Origin: Clostridiales bacterium
GTDB lineage: Bacteria; Bacillota_A; Clostridia; Lachnospirales; Bianqueaceae
Length of the DNA: 12,694 bases
Direction: 5' to 3'
NCBI GenBank assembly: GCA_019423265.1
Contig: JAHZBS010000056.1
Location: 1 to 12,694 of the forward strand
A program made the position numbers and the translations under genes. The notes under the pieces were generated by a model. It did no database searches and had not been told where the DNA came from. It was given only the letters and a program-made list of their open reading frames with translations. Shown here piece by piece: positions 1 to 7,302 of this stretch (positions are counted from its first letter, which is position 1; every line of letters begins with the position of its first letter).

Positions 1-398
1 TCCACACTGGCATTGGTTTGTGCCGCCAGCTCCACGATGATCGACGTGTTGGCGCAATTCTCTTCATACGGAAGCTCCGAACCGTCGTACATAACCGAGG
101 TAAACCCCATGTCCAGCCCTCTCTTGACATAGGCGAGATCGACCCCGTGGTCGAGATGGACACAGACCGGCACTGACGCCCTGTCCGCCAACGAGAGCAT
201 AATCTCCCCCATCACATCCAGCCTGGCAAGACCCATCTCCTCATGTACCTGCGCGTGCATAATAATCACCGGCAGATTTCGCTCTTCCGCAGCCTCAAGC
301 ACCGCCGTCAAACTCTCCAGGTTGGGCGTGTTAAATGCGCCCACTGCTAACTTTTTCGCTTCCGCGATTTTTAAGACATCCTTCAACGTAACAAGCAT
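1..398 (-). CDS. Class II ketose-bisphosphate aldolase, GatY/FBA type (3' end outside window)
   Basis: The first 132 residues of a zinc-dependent class II aldolase of the fructose/tagatose-bisphosphate aldolase family are visible; the full family length is about 280-290, so the second half lies beyond the left edge. These enzymes cleave a ketose (bis)phosphate into dihydroxyacetone phosphate plus an aldehyde in the cytoplasm. The N-terminal GAFN segment (residues 20-23) and the HLDHG motif are characteristic. Asp83 is the expected catalytic acid/base and His84 a zinc ligand, nearly the same numbering as D82/H83 of the E. coli tagatose-bisphosphate aldolases. The SVMYDGS segment with a downstream PYEEN also fits. 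The remaining zinc ligands are outside the window. The start is fixed by GGAGGA at 407-412, 8 bases upstream. The gene follows the sugar kinase by 36 bases, with no terminator seen between them, so they are probably co-transcribed. The substrate cannot be read from the sequence; a kinase-made ketose phosphate is the inference from context. Confidence 0.9.
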   Translation of the reverse strand, partial: MLVTLKDVLKIAEAKKLAVGAFNTPNLESLTAVLEAAEERNLPVIIMHAQVHEEMGLARLDVMGEIMLSLADRASVPVCVHLDHGVDLAYVKRGLDMGFTSVMYDGSELPYEENCANTSIIVELAAQTNASV

Positions 399-434
399 GT
401 TTGCCGTCCTCCGAAAATTTATTGATTGTCGCCG

Positions 435-1850
435 TTACCGCCAGTTTTTTGCAGCCGCGTAAATCTGGGCATATTTTTTATACAGCTCTCCGTATGCGGC
501 TCCCTTTCCACCGTCCGGATAAAAAGTCTCCCCTTCTCTCACAAATAGGGCTTTGGCCCCTTTCAGATCGGGAACCATGCCCACTGCCACTGCCGCCAGC
601 ATCACGGTCCCCAGCGTGCCCACCTCCGGCGCGTCGATGGCGGTTATGGGCAGCCCCAGAATGTCCGCCTTCATTTGCAGCCAGACTTGGCTCTTAGCGC
701 CGCCCCCTGTGGCGAACAGCCTGTTGGGACAGATTCCGTATGTAGAAAGGCGATCCAGATTGACCTTCATCTCATACGCCACCCCCTCCATGATGCTGCG
801 GTACAGGTCGGCGGGCGTAGTCTCAAGGGTCACCCCCGCGAACACCGCCCTGGCTCCCGCGTCCATATAGGGAGTCGCCGCGCCGGCGAAATGGGGGACG
901 GTCAAAATCCCGCTGGGATTGGGGCGGATCCTCGCATCCAGCTCTCTGTAGGAGCATTCCGGAGCAAACTGATCCCGGTACCACTTCAGCGCCGTGCCGC
1001 CGGTGAAGGAAAAGGCGTAGCACACATATTGATCCCCAGGAAATGGGACAAAGGCGTAGCCGCTGTCACAGATCTCCTCGGACTCAGGCAGCCGGGAAAA
1101 GACCGGCGTTATACACTCCACACTGCCGCTGCCGTCCACGGCGGTGCCGCTCTCTAAAGCCCCGGCTCCGATGGCGGACGCCACCTGGTCGTGCCCACCT
1201 GCAATAATTTTCGCATTGGGCAGCCCAAAAGCGCAGGATGTGCCGACGACGGCGCCGCTTTCCACTGGTTTAGACATCTTCGCGGGATCAATGCCTGCCG
1301 CCGCAAAAATCTCCTCGCTCCATTCCTTCCGCCGGATATCGAGGCCCATTGTCCTAGCGGCCAGAGAGTAATCGATACACGCATTCCCCGTCAGCATGTA
1401 CAGAATATAATCCTGAATCAGGAAAATATGCTTTGTCCGCTCGTACAAGTCCGGCCGGTTCTCACGGATCCACACGAGTTTGGGAAGGCTGTACATGCCG
1501 TGAGGCGCGCAATAGGCGATTTTCTTCACCATCTGGCTGTCAAACACCCCGCATTCCGCATCCCCCCTGGGATCGGTGTACAGCATGGAATCACACAGCA
1601 CGCGGTCATTTTCATCCACCAGCACAAACGTCTCCCCGAAAGACGTCACGCCCAGCACCTCCGGCTTCTGCACTGTGCTGCCAATCACGTCTCCCACCGC
1701 CTGATAGATGGCTTCCGCGTCAATCTCATGGACATCTTGGGCGTGCCTCGAGGCGTATTCCCGGTACTGTTTCTCGATAAATTCACCCTTCTCATTGTAT
1801 ACTGTGATTTTACACCCGCTAGTCCCAATATCCAATCCACCGATAAACAT
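435..1850 (-). CDS. FGGY-family carbohydrate kinase (xylulokinase-like)
   Basis: A 471-residue ATP-dependent sugar kinase of the FGGY family, normal length, expected to phosphorylate a ketose or polyol in the cytoplasm. The N-terminal LDIGTSGCK phosphate-binding motif (Asp7) opens the first actin-like domain. GGHDQ near residues 218-222 carries the likely catalytic base Asp221. The ATGGGAKS segment (380-387), followed by W.Q..AD..G.P, is the family's C-terminal signature. Two starts are possible: TTG at 1853 and ATG at 1850. The ATG is preferred because the AAAGGGGGG Shine-Dalgarno (core 1859-1864) sits 8 bases from it. The gene has its own promoter (1903-1931) and leads directly into the class II aldolase. 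Next to a rhamnosidase one would expect rhamnulokinase, but the ASSGR-like N-terminus typical of RhaB is absent. The sequence looks closer to the xylulokinase/YgcE-like branch, so the sugar is left open. Confidence 0.9.
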   Translation of the reverse strand: MFIGGLDIGTSGCKITVYNEKGEFIEKQYREYASRHAQDVHEIDAEAIYQAVGDVIGSTVQKPEVLGVTSFGETFVLVDENDRVLCDSMLYTDPRGDAECGVFDSQMVKKIAYCAPHGMYSLPKLVWIRENRPDLYERTKHIFLIQDYILYMLTGNACIDYSLAARTMGLDIRRKEWSEEIFAAAGIDPAKMSKPVESGAVVGTSCAFGLPNAKIIAGGHDQVASAIGAGALESGTAVDGSGSVECITPVFSRLPESEEICDSGYAFVPFPGDQYVCYAFSFTGGTALKWYRDQFAPECSYRELDARIRPNPSGILTVPHFAGAATPYMDAGARAVFAGVTLETTPADLYRSIMEGVAYEMKVNLDRLSTYGICPNRLFATGGGAKSQVWLQMKADILGLPITAIDAPEVGTLGTVMLAAVAVGMVPDLKGAKALFVREGETFYPDGGKGAAYGELYKKYAQIYAAAKNWR

Positions 1851-1885
1851 CAATATTTCCCCCCTTTTTTTATAGTAAAGCTCCC

Positions 1886-1899
1886 TGTGATCGGTTATC
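1886..1899 (-). promoter_or_regulatory. Possible catabolite-response element (CcpA site)
   Basis: On the minus strand GATAACCGATCACA matches the Bacillota cre consensus TGWAANCGNTNWCA at all positions except the first two, including the central CG. It starts four bases downstream of the kinase -10 box, over the predicted transcription start, where CcpA binding would block initiation or elongation. One near-match by eye is weak evidence. Confidence 0.3.
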
Positions 1900-1902
1900 T
1901 TT

Positions 1903-1931
1903 ATAATACCATATTATAAAAATTTTGTAAA
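1903..1931 (-). promoter_or_regulatory. Sigma-A-type promoter for the kinase-aldolase unit
   Basis: Read on the minus strand, TTTACA (1926-1931) and TATTAT (1903-1908) are separated by exactly 17 bases, and TGG just before the -10 box gives an extended -10. It lies in the 134-base gap between the rhamnosidase stop and the kinase start, within an AT-rich patch. No terminator is visible after the rhamnosidase gene, so read-through could add to this promoter. Confidence 0.65.
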
Positions 1932-1984
1932 TACATTCATAATAGTATAGGGAGCTTCCCTTTAATCCTGCCACCCATGCGAAG

Positions 1985-4765
1985 TCAACGGTTGTCCGTT
2001 AAAAGGCCCTTGAAGCGATGCCGCCCTGAGGACAAAATCAGCTCCTCCCCCCAGGGCAGCGTCAGATAACATCTCGTATTGGCCGGGACTCCCACTTTGA
2101 CCTCCACCGCTTCCCCGCGCTCTGCCCAAAACACAGAAATCTCGCCGCGGATGCTGTGGTAGGATGCTTTCGCCCATGACAATCCTTTCCCGACGACAGG
2201 CCGAATATAAAACTCTTCATACCCTGGGCTCTTCTCCCTGATCCCGCCGATAACAGAAAATAGGTATTCCCCCACCGAGCCAAAGGCATAGTGATTAAAG
2301 GAATTCATGCCGCTGTCCGCGTATCCCCTTTCTTCCGTGTATCCGTCCCACCGCTCCCAAACCGTCGTGGCGCCCATGTACACCGGATAAAGCCATGAGG
2401 GAGCGTCGCGCCTGAGCAGTGTGCGGTATGCCACATCATCCAGCCCTGCTGCGTGGAGGGCTGGCAGGAGAAGCGGTGTCCCAATAAACCCTGTAGCCAA
2501 CTTTCCCTCGAACTGCTCCATCTCTTTTTTGAACTGATGTGCGACAGCCTCCTGTCTCCCCTCCGGAACCAGCCCAAGAGCAAACGCCAGTGCGTAGCCA
2601 GTTTGGCTGCTATTGTCGATTCTTCCGGCGGCGTCGATCAAGTGGTCTGCAAAAGCGGTCCGCGCCCGCACCGCGAAAGTCTCAAACAACTCCGCGTCCG
2701 CGCCTTTGTTCAGCGCCCTGGCAATCTCCGCCATGCTATCCAGCACCCGGATATAGTATGCTGTCCCGATGACCTCCGGGGAAGCGCCGCCTCCCATATT
2801 GAGCCAGTCGCCATTGCCTACGCCGTTTTTCCCCTGTAGGCCTCTCTCATCGGTTTTCTCAATCAAGCCCACGGTAAACTGCACCATGGCCTCGTAGTTC
2901 TCCTCCAGGATATCCGTATCGCCATAGCACCGGTACTGGAGATAGGGACAGATGATACCGGCCTCCTGCCACCCCACGTTCCGCGACCCCGCGCCGAAAT
3001 CCGGGGCGTGATCCGCAAAATACCCTTCCTTTCGAAAGCTGTCCTGGCATAGATCCGTTATCCATTTTGAGTTAAAGGCCGCCATATCCATATTGTACAG
3101 GCCGGTGGGCATAAAAAATTGGCCGTCCCCTGTATATCCACAGCGCTCATCCCTCTGGGGGCAGTCGGTGGGAATTCCCATCATATTTCCCCTCTGCGAC
3201 CATTGAATGTTCGCCGCCAGTTTGGTGACCAGGGGATCGGAGCAGGTGAACGCGCCGGTCTTCGCAAAATCCGTGTGAAAGACTTGCGCTTCCATACAGT
3301 CGGGCAGAGGCTTATAGGGCAAGCCTTCAACCTCCACATAGCGAAATCCCATGTAGGTGAAATAGGGACAATACTCCGCCTGCCCTCCTGCGCAGATATA
3401 GAGCAAGGTTTGATGCGGCGCCCTCGTCATATGCCCGGCGGAGAGATTCTCCCTGTACACCGTGCCGTCGGCATTCAACACTTCGTTGTGAAAAAGGCGG
3501 ATCCGCGTCCCCGCAGGCGCCTCCACCTTGATTTTGATCCGCCCCACCAGATTCTGACCGAAATCGAAAACATACACATCTTTTTTGGGGTTCGTCACAG
3601 ATACCGGCCTCAGCACTTGTGTCACGCGGATCGGCTCGCTCCTCTGCCAAATCAGCTTGCCATGCTTCGGTCTGCGTATCACCGCATTTTTCCACAGGGA
3701 ATCGTCAAATCCATTTTGATCAAAGCCCTTCGGCTCCATCCGAGCATCGAATTCCTCCCCCTCGTAAAGGCCGGAAAACCGCAGCCCGCCTTGATCCGTG
3801 CCCTTCCAGTTATCGTCGGAGACAACGAGGACTCTCCCCTCTATCGTCTCCATCTCTAACTGCGCGAGAAGTAGGGGCTCCGTCCCGTATAGATGCGGCA
3901 TCTGAGGCCAGAATTGCCACATGCCGCAGTACCATCCATTTCCAAGCCGGGCGCTCAAAGTATTGGCGCCTCTGTGTACCATGGGCGTAACGTCATAGGT
4001 CTGGTATTGGACTCTCCGGTTGTAGCTTGTCCATTCAGGGGACAGGAGCCTATCCCCTACCTTTTCGCCATTGATGTACAGCTCATACAGGCCCAGGGCC
4101 GTGGCATAGAGCACCGCCCTGCTGAATTCCTTCGCCACTGTGAATTCCCTCCGCACATATCTCGGGCGCGCCAACTTTTTTTCCCGAAACATCTGGCGGA
4201 TCGAAAGGGACGGATCGTGATACTTTGGCTTGCAGGTGAGCTCCTGATTGACAATTTTCAAATACTCTTCCGCTTCCTCCCCTATGATCCCTTCATATTT
4301 TGCCTGTCCCCAGCCCTTTCCCCAGCCGTTTTTCTCTATGGACTCCCACAGGCTGTCCACGGGCTCAAAGGGCGGCAGGCCATCGCCGGATTCGATGCCG
4401 ATCCAGCTCGCCTGCCAGTCCCTCTTGTCCAAAAGCCCCACTCTGAAACTCGCAGACGGACTCCAATGGGTGATCCCGCCCCTCTCATCCCTCACACACA
4501 CTCTCCAAAAAACCTGCTGTCTGGAGTGGAGGGGGCGCCCCTGATACCGAATCTGACAGGTCTCACCGCCTTCGATGAAGCCGGTGTCCCACAGATCGGG
4601 CGCATCGAACCGGTGGGCATCCGACGACGCCTGGATCCAGTACGCCTGCTGAAATTTGCCTGTCTCTCCGTCCTCAGCCGTCAGCTCCCAGCTGAGTCGA
4701 GGATTTGTCCTATCGACTCCCAACGGTTCCCGCTGATACTCTGTCCGCAAATTGACAATCTTCAT
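1985..4765 (-). CDS. GH78 alpha-L-rhamnosidase
   Basis: A 926-residue inverting glycoside hydrolase of family 78, expected to release terminal alpha-L-rhamnose from oligosaccharides. There is no signal peptide, so it should act in the cytoplasm on imported substrates. The domain order fits the family: fibronectin-like N-terminal domain (about 1-110), a charged segment (about 135-200), the beta-sandwich rhamnosidase N domain (about 205-375), a further beta-sandwich, the (alpha/alpha)6 catalytic barrel (about 500-830) and a C-terminal beta-sandwich. Active-site positions are visible. TDCPQRDER gives Asp534 and the likely general acid Glu540, with Asp547 seven residues later. TTVWERWDG gives the likely general base Glu804, and SFNHYAFG gives His825. 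The Glu-to-Asp and Glu-to-His spacings match those I recall for Streptomyces SaRha78A (E636/D643, E895/H916). The frame stays open up to a TTG at 4831, but the ATG at 4765 is chosen because GGAGGT lies just before it and MKIVNLRTEY is a usual start for this family. It follows the AraC regulator by 69 bases and is probably co-transcribed with it. Confidence 0.95.
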   Translation of the reverse strand: MKIVNLRTEYQREPLGVDRTNPRLSWELTAEDGETGKFQQAYWIQASSDAHRFDAPDLWDTGFIEGGETCQIRYQGRPLHSRQQVFWRVCVRDERGGITHWSPSASFRVGLLDKRDWQASWIGIESGDGLPPFEPVDSLWESIEKNGWGKGWGQAKYEGIIGEEAEEYLKIVNQELTCKPKYHDPSLSIRQMFREKKLARPRYVRREFTVAKEFSRAVLYATALGLYELYINGEKVGDRLLSPEWTSYNRRVQYQTYDVTPMVHRGANTLSARLGNGWYCGMWQFWPQMPHLYGTEPLLLAQLEMETIEGRVLVVSDDNWKGTDQGGLRFSGLYEGEEFDARMEPKGFDQNGFDDSLWKNAVIRRPKHGKLIWQRSEPIRVTQVLRPVSVTNPKKDVYVFDFGQNLVGRIKIKVEAPAGTRIRLFHNEVLNADGTVYRENLSAGHMTRAPHQTLLYICAGGQAEYCPYFTYMGFRYVEVEGLPYKPLPDCMEAQVFHTDFAKTGAFTCSDPLVTKLAANIQWSQRGNMMGIPTDCPQRDERCGYTGDGQFFMPTGLYNMDMAAFNSKWITDLCQDSFRKEGYFADHAPDFGAGSRNVGWQEAGIICPYLQYRCYGDTDILEENYEAMVQFTVGLIEKTDERGLQGKNGVGNGDWLNMGGGASPEVIGTAYYIRVLDSMAEIARALNKGADAELFETFAVRARTAFADHLIDAAGRIDNSSQTGYALAFALGLVPEGRQEAVAHQFKKEMEQFEGKLATGFIGTPLLLPALHAAGLDDVAYRTLLRRDAPSWLYPVYMGATTVWERWDGYTEERGYADSGMNSFNHYAFGSVGEYLFSVIGGIREKSPGYEEFYIRPVVGKGLSWAKASYHSIRGEISVFWAERGEAVEVKVGVPANTRCYLTLPWGEELILSSGRHRFKGLLTDNR

Positions 4766-4769
4766 AGTG

Positions 4770-4775
4770 ACCTCC
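4770..4775 (-). promoter_or_regulatory. Ribosome binding site deciding the rhamnosidase start
   Basis: GGAGGT on the minus strand, four bases before the ATG at 4765. No comparable site precedes the in-frame TTG at 4831, so the 22-residue N-terminal extension is judged untranslated. Confidence 0.7.
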
Positions 4776-4778
4776 ATT

Positions 4779-4792
4779 CCGGAGCGCTCCGG
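4779..4792. repeat. 14-base perfect palindrome upstream of the rhamnosidase
   Basis: CCGGAGCGCTCCGG is its own reverse complement and ends four bases before the rhamnosidase Shine-Dalgarno. As RNA it could form a five-pair stem with a GCGC loop; as DNA it could be a dimeric protein site. It lies between the AraC stop and the GH78 start. No T-run follows, so it is not an intrinsic terminator. Confidence 0.5.
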
Positions 4793-4834
4793 CACAAACC
4801 GCAGTTTCGTCCGCCGGAATCCGTGTGGCAATAA

Positions 4835-7177
4835 TTAGCGTTCTCCCTCTTTTTCATGTTGTCTCTCTTTTTGAATCTCGCTGGGAGTCTTTCCAAAGTT
4901 TTTCTTATACACCCGATTGAAGACCTGTACATAGTTATATCCCACAGCCTGGGATATGTCCGCCACTTTCATGTCGGTCTTGGCAAGCATCTCCTGCGCC
5001 TTTTCCATCCGCAGCCTTTCGATGAACTTTGAAAAATTTTCTCCTGTCTGTTCTTTAAACAGCCTTGACAGATAGATTTCCGTGATGTTGAAAATATCCG
5101 CTACAACCGCCAGAGATATCATGGGATCCGTATAGTTCGATTCGATATATGAGAGGATTTCCGTTATCAGCTTACTGTTCTCATGCCCCTGTTCGTGGCC
5201 AATATTCCCCGCCAGCTCGATACAAAACTTTTTCATCTCGTAAAATTGGCTTAGATACCGCTGACTCTTGGACAGGGAATCATTAAAAGACCTGATCTTG
5301 TCTGCCACCTGCCCGCAGTATTCATCCGGTATGAGCTTTTGGATGCGATAGATGGTGGAAAGCAAACTGCTCAAAAATTGTAGCTGGGCGCTCTCCGTCT
5401 GATTTCCCTGCTCCATGTTGAGTTTGCCCAGGGACGAAAAGATCGAGCGCGTCTCCTTACTATTACCGGAGACGATCGCATCGATGAGCTTGCTCTCCGT
5501 CTCAATGGGGTAAAAGAAATCCATCGTCATCTCCGTTTCCGCCGCTTTCACAAACCACTGAACCTTGGAGCGATTGTTGGCCTTTCTGTAGCTGAGGGCG
5601 ATTTTCGCCTCCTCAAAGGCAAAGTGGAGTTTGCTAATCTTTCTCGTCAGGCTGCCAGCAAAAGATATGGAGATATCGGAATTTTCCTTAAGGCTCGCGC
5701 AGAGCTCATCCGCCAAAACGTTGATCCGGCTGGTGAACGCCTCCGTGTCGGATTCACTGCCGGGAATTATCATGGCCTCCTTATAGAAGTCAATGTCAAA
5801 ATAGCCGCAGATATCGGACTCAATGGAGTGCAGCATACGATTAATCAGCATTTTTAGAGCGCTGACCTCCTCCAGCGAGGAATTCGAATCGTTGACCGCC
5901 AGTATCAAAACGGCGTACAGGGCGTGATCCCCCTGCAGCCCGATGAGGGAAATCCCGTTGGCATATTCTTCGTCCGTCTCAAAACGTCCGTTAAACAGGC
6001 GGTAAAACACTGTATTTTTCTGGGAATCCATCAGGGAAAGGATCTCCTGCTGCATCATTCCGTTGGCGGCAATAATTTCTTTCAGCTGCTCATTGATGTC
6101 CTCAAATTTATATTTCTGCTTTTGATGACTGTTTTTCCCTGAGTCTTGCAGAATATCCACAATGGTCTTGATAGGCTTTGTGGATTTGATCGAGGCGACG
6201 TAGATCAGCGCAAGGGTTGCCAGCATGGCAAATGCAATCATGACGCCAAAAAGGAGCTGAATCGACTTCGTCTTGTCCAGCACGCTCTCCAGATCCATGG
6301 CATAATAATACACGAAGGAGTTTCGATCTTCTTTCACATAGGCGATGAAGGTCTTTTTCCCGTCAATGATCTCTGTGAAATACCCGCTCTTGTCGGCGGC
6401 TCTCCCCCGCACACGGGTCAAAACGTCCTCCCCCGGCAGGTTCTCGCCTAAAACCGTAGCGTCCTCCCGGTCCGTGATGTAGAGAAATCCGCCGCCGCTG
6501 CTGTTGCTGCTGCTACTGCTGCTGCTGCTGCTGTTGCTGTTGCTGCTGCCTACCTGTTTAAACAGTTGACTGATCCTAGAATTGTTCAGGAAAATAAAAA
6601 TTGTTTTATTATAGCCAGCCTGCTCCACTGTGTCCGCGTAGATCAGATAGTTGCCGTACACGTCTTTTCTCCCGATGTACATATCGTATAACAGCTCATC
6701 CCGATAGGTCTTTGTCAAAAATTCCTCGCCCGTATCCTGCCCAAACTGAATGGGAGAATACGGTTCATCCAGGCGGGTAAAGGCCGCCTCCCGGGTTATC
6801 AGAACACCGGATTTCTCCGAATACAAAAAAATGTCATCAAAGGTGGAATTCAGTCTCAGCAGAGACGCAACGTATTTTTGCACGTTGAGTATATCCGTAA
6901 TGCATTCCGGATCCTTCGCCGGATCTCCGTCGGTAAAAAAGTCATTGGCCTGCTGATTGCTCCGCAGGTTCAGCACTAAATTCCGCATACCAATAATATA
7001 TTCGTCGATCACCTTGCTATTTTGCTCGACTACGTTGTACACTGTCTGGTATTCTTCCGCTTTTACAGTCTTCACTGCGTCGAGATATATGAACAGGGTC
7101 AAAGTGACAGGTATTACAGCTACACTGCAAAAATACGCAAAGTACCGCACGATAAAGGAGTTCTCTCTGATCCTCAT
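4835..7177 (-). CDS. Transmembrane AraC-family regulator with extracellular sensor domain (YtdP/YesN-like)
   Basis: A 780-residue one-component membrane regulator. Membrane segment 1 spans about residues 11-32, followed by an extracellular region (33-306) of the size of a Cache-type sensor. Membrane segment 2 (about 308-328) is followed by a short KSTKPI stretch resembling the start of a HAMP linker, a cytoplasmic middle region (about 345-665) and a C-terminal AraC DNA-binding domain (about 670-772). Both helix-turn-helix units are recognisable: LAVVADIFNITEIYLSRLFK from 689, and KVADISQAVGY through FGKTPSEIQ from 737. This architecture is that of B. subtilis YtdP, whose gene lies in the rhamnogalacturonan-utilisation region (from memory). 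The likely job is sensing the extracellular glycan and activating the importer, rhamnosidase and kinase units; no separate histidine kinase is seen. AAGGTGG shortly before the ATG at 7177 supports the start. Oddity: a 17-residue Ser/Asn run at 211-227 in the sensor domain. Confidence 0.92.
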   Translation of the reverse strand: MRIRENSFIVRYFAYFCSVAVIPVTLTLFIYLDAVKTVKAEEYQTVYNVVEQNSKVIDEYIIGMRNLVLNLRSNQQANDFFTDGDPAKDPECITDILNVQKYVASLLRLNSTFDDIFLYSEKSGVLITREAAFTRLDEPYSPIQFGQDTGEEFLTKTYRDELLYDMYIGRKDVYGNYLIYADTVEQAGYNKTIFIFLNNSRISQLFKQVGSSNSNSSSSSSSSSNSSGGGFLYITDREDATVLGENLPGEDVLTRVRGRAADKSGYFTEIIDGKKTFIAYVKEDRNSFVYYYAMDLESVLDKTKSIQLLFGVMIAFAMLATLALIYVASIKSTKPIKTIVDILQDSGKNSHQKQKYKFEDINEQLKEIIAANGMMQQEILSLMDSQKNTVFYRLFNGRFETDEEYANGISLIGLQGDHALYAVLILAVNDSNSSLEEVSALKMLINRMLHSIESDICGYFDIDFYKEAMIIPGSESDTEAFTSRINVLADELCASLKENSDISISFAGSLTRKISKLHFAFEEAKIALSYRKANNRSKVQWFVKAAETEMTMDFFYPIETESKLIDAIVSGNSKETRSIFSSLGKLNMEQGNQTESAQLQFLSSLLSTIYRIQKLIPDEYCGQVADKIRSFNDSLSKSQRYLSQFYEMKKFCIELAGNIGHEQGHENSKLITEILSYIESNYTDPMISLAVVADIFNITEIYLSRLFKEQTGENFSKFIERLRMEKAQEMLAKTDMKVADISQAVGYNYVQVFNRVYKKNFGKTPSEIQKERQHEKEGER
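6497..6547 (-). repeat. Trinucleotide (AGC/AAC) repeat encoding a Ser/Asn run
   Basis: Seventeen consecutive codons on the coding strand are AGC, AAC or one AGT, encoding Ser211 to Ser227 of the AraC-type regulator, followed by three Gly codons. Nine serines in a row are present. The unit is three bases, so slippage would change the linker length without breaking the frame. Confidence 0.9.
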
Positions 7178-7213
7178 GTCTCCACCTTCCCAAGTCTAAG
7201 AATCCCAACGTTT

Positions 7214-7222
7214 ATTATACCA
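7214..7222 (-). promoter_or_regulatory. Extended -10 promoter for the AraC regulator and rhamnosidase
   Basis: On the minus strand TGGTATAAT is a perfect TATAAT box (7214-7219) with the TGn extension. No good -35 hexamer is found 16-18 bases upstream, as is common for extended -10 promoters. The -35 position falls in the T-rich tail of the preceding terminator. The start codon lies 36 bases downstream of the box. Confidence 0.65.
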
Positions 7223-7235
7223 AACTGCGACACAA

Positions 7236-7286
7236 AATAAAGAAGAAAAGCGCCGCCAGGGTCAAAATTTATGACCGAAACGGCGC
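7236..7286 (-). terminator. Intrinsic terminator of the ABC transporter operon
   Basis: In the minus-strand RNA, GCGCCG (7281-7286) pairs with CGGCGC (7250-7255). An inner GGTCA/TGACC stem forms around a TAAATTT loop, with two G-U pairs and two mismatches between the stems. TTTTCTTCTTTATT follows. It lies 16 bases past the solute-binding protein stop and separates that operon from the regulator. Confidence 0.75.
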
Positions 7287-7302
7287 CTAGCCTCATGTGG
7301 AA

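Larger units (their letters stand above)
1878..1957. repeat. Inverted repeat flanking the kinase promoter
   Basis: A perfect 9-base inverted repeat: AAGCTCCCT at 1878-1886 and AGGGAGCTT at 1949-1957. The arms lie on either side of the kinase promoter, one upstream of the -35 box and one in the untranslated leader. The copy at 1950-1960 is itself a small GGGA/TCCC palindrome. Arms this far apart (62 bases) could be paired operators for a looping regulator, or chance. There is no T-run, so it is not a terminator. Confidence 0.35.

Noticed and set aside
1191..1919. Plus-strand open frame of 242 residues across the kinase 5' half
   Set aside because: Antisense to the well-supported FGGY kinase and running through its promoter; no domain recognised.
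1950..1960. GGGA-AGC-TCCC as terminator of the rhamnosidase
   Set aside because: The stem has only four pairs and no T-run follows, so it would not terminate.
3119..3859. Plus-strand open frame of 246 residues
   Set aside because: Antisense to the GH78 catalytic region, with His/Arg-rich low-information sequence and no family features.
3893..4834. Long plus-strand open frame (313 residues) antisense to the rhamnosidase
   Set aside because: It lies wholly against a gene with clear GH78 motifs, has no recognisable domain or ribosome binding site, and its Pro/Arg-rich makeup is that of an antisense shadow.
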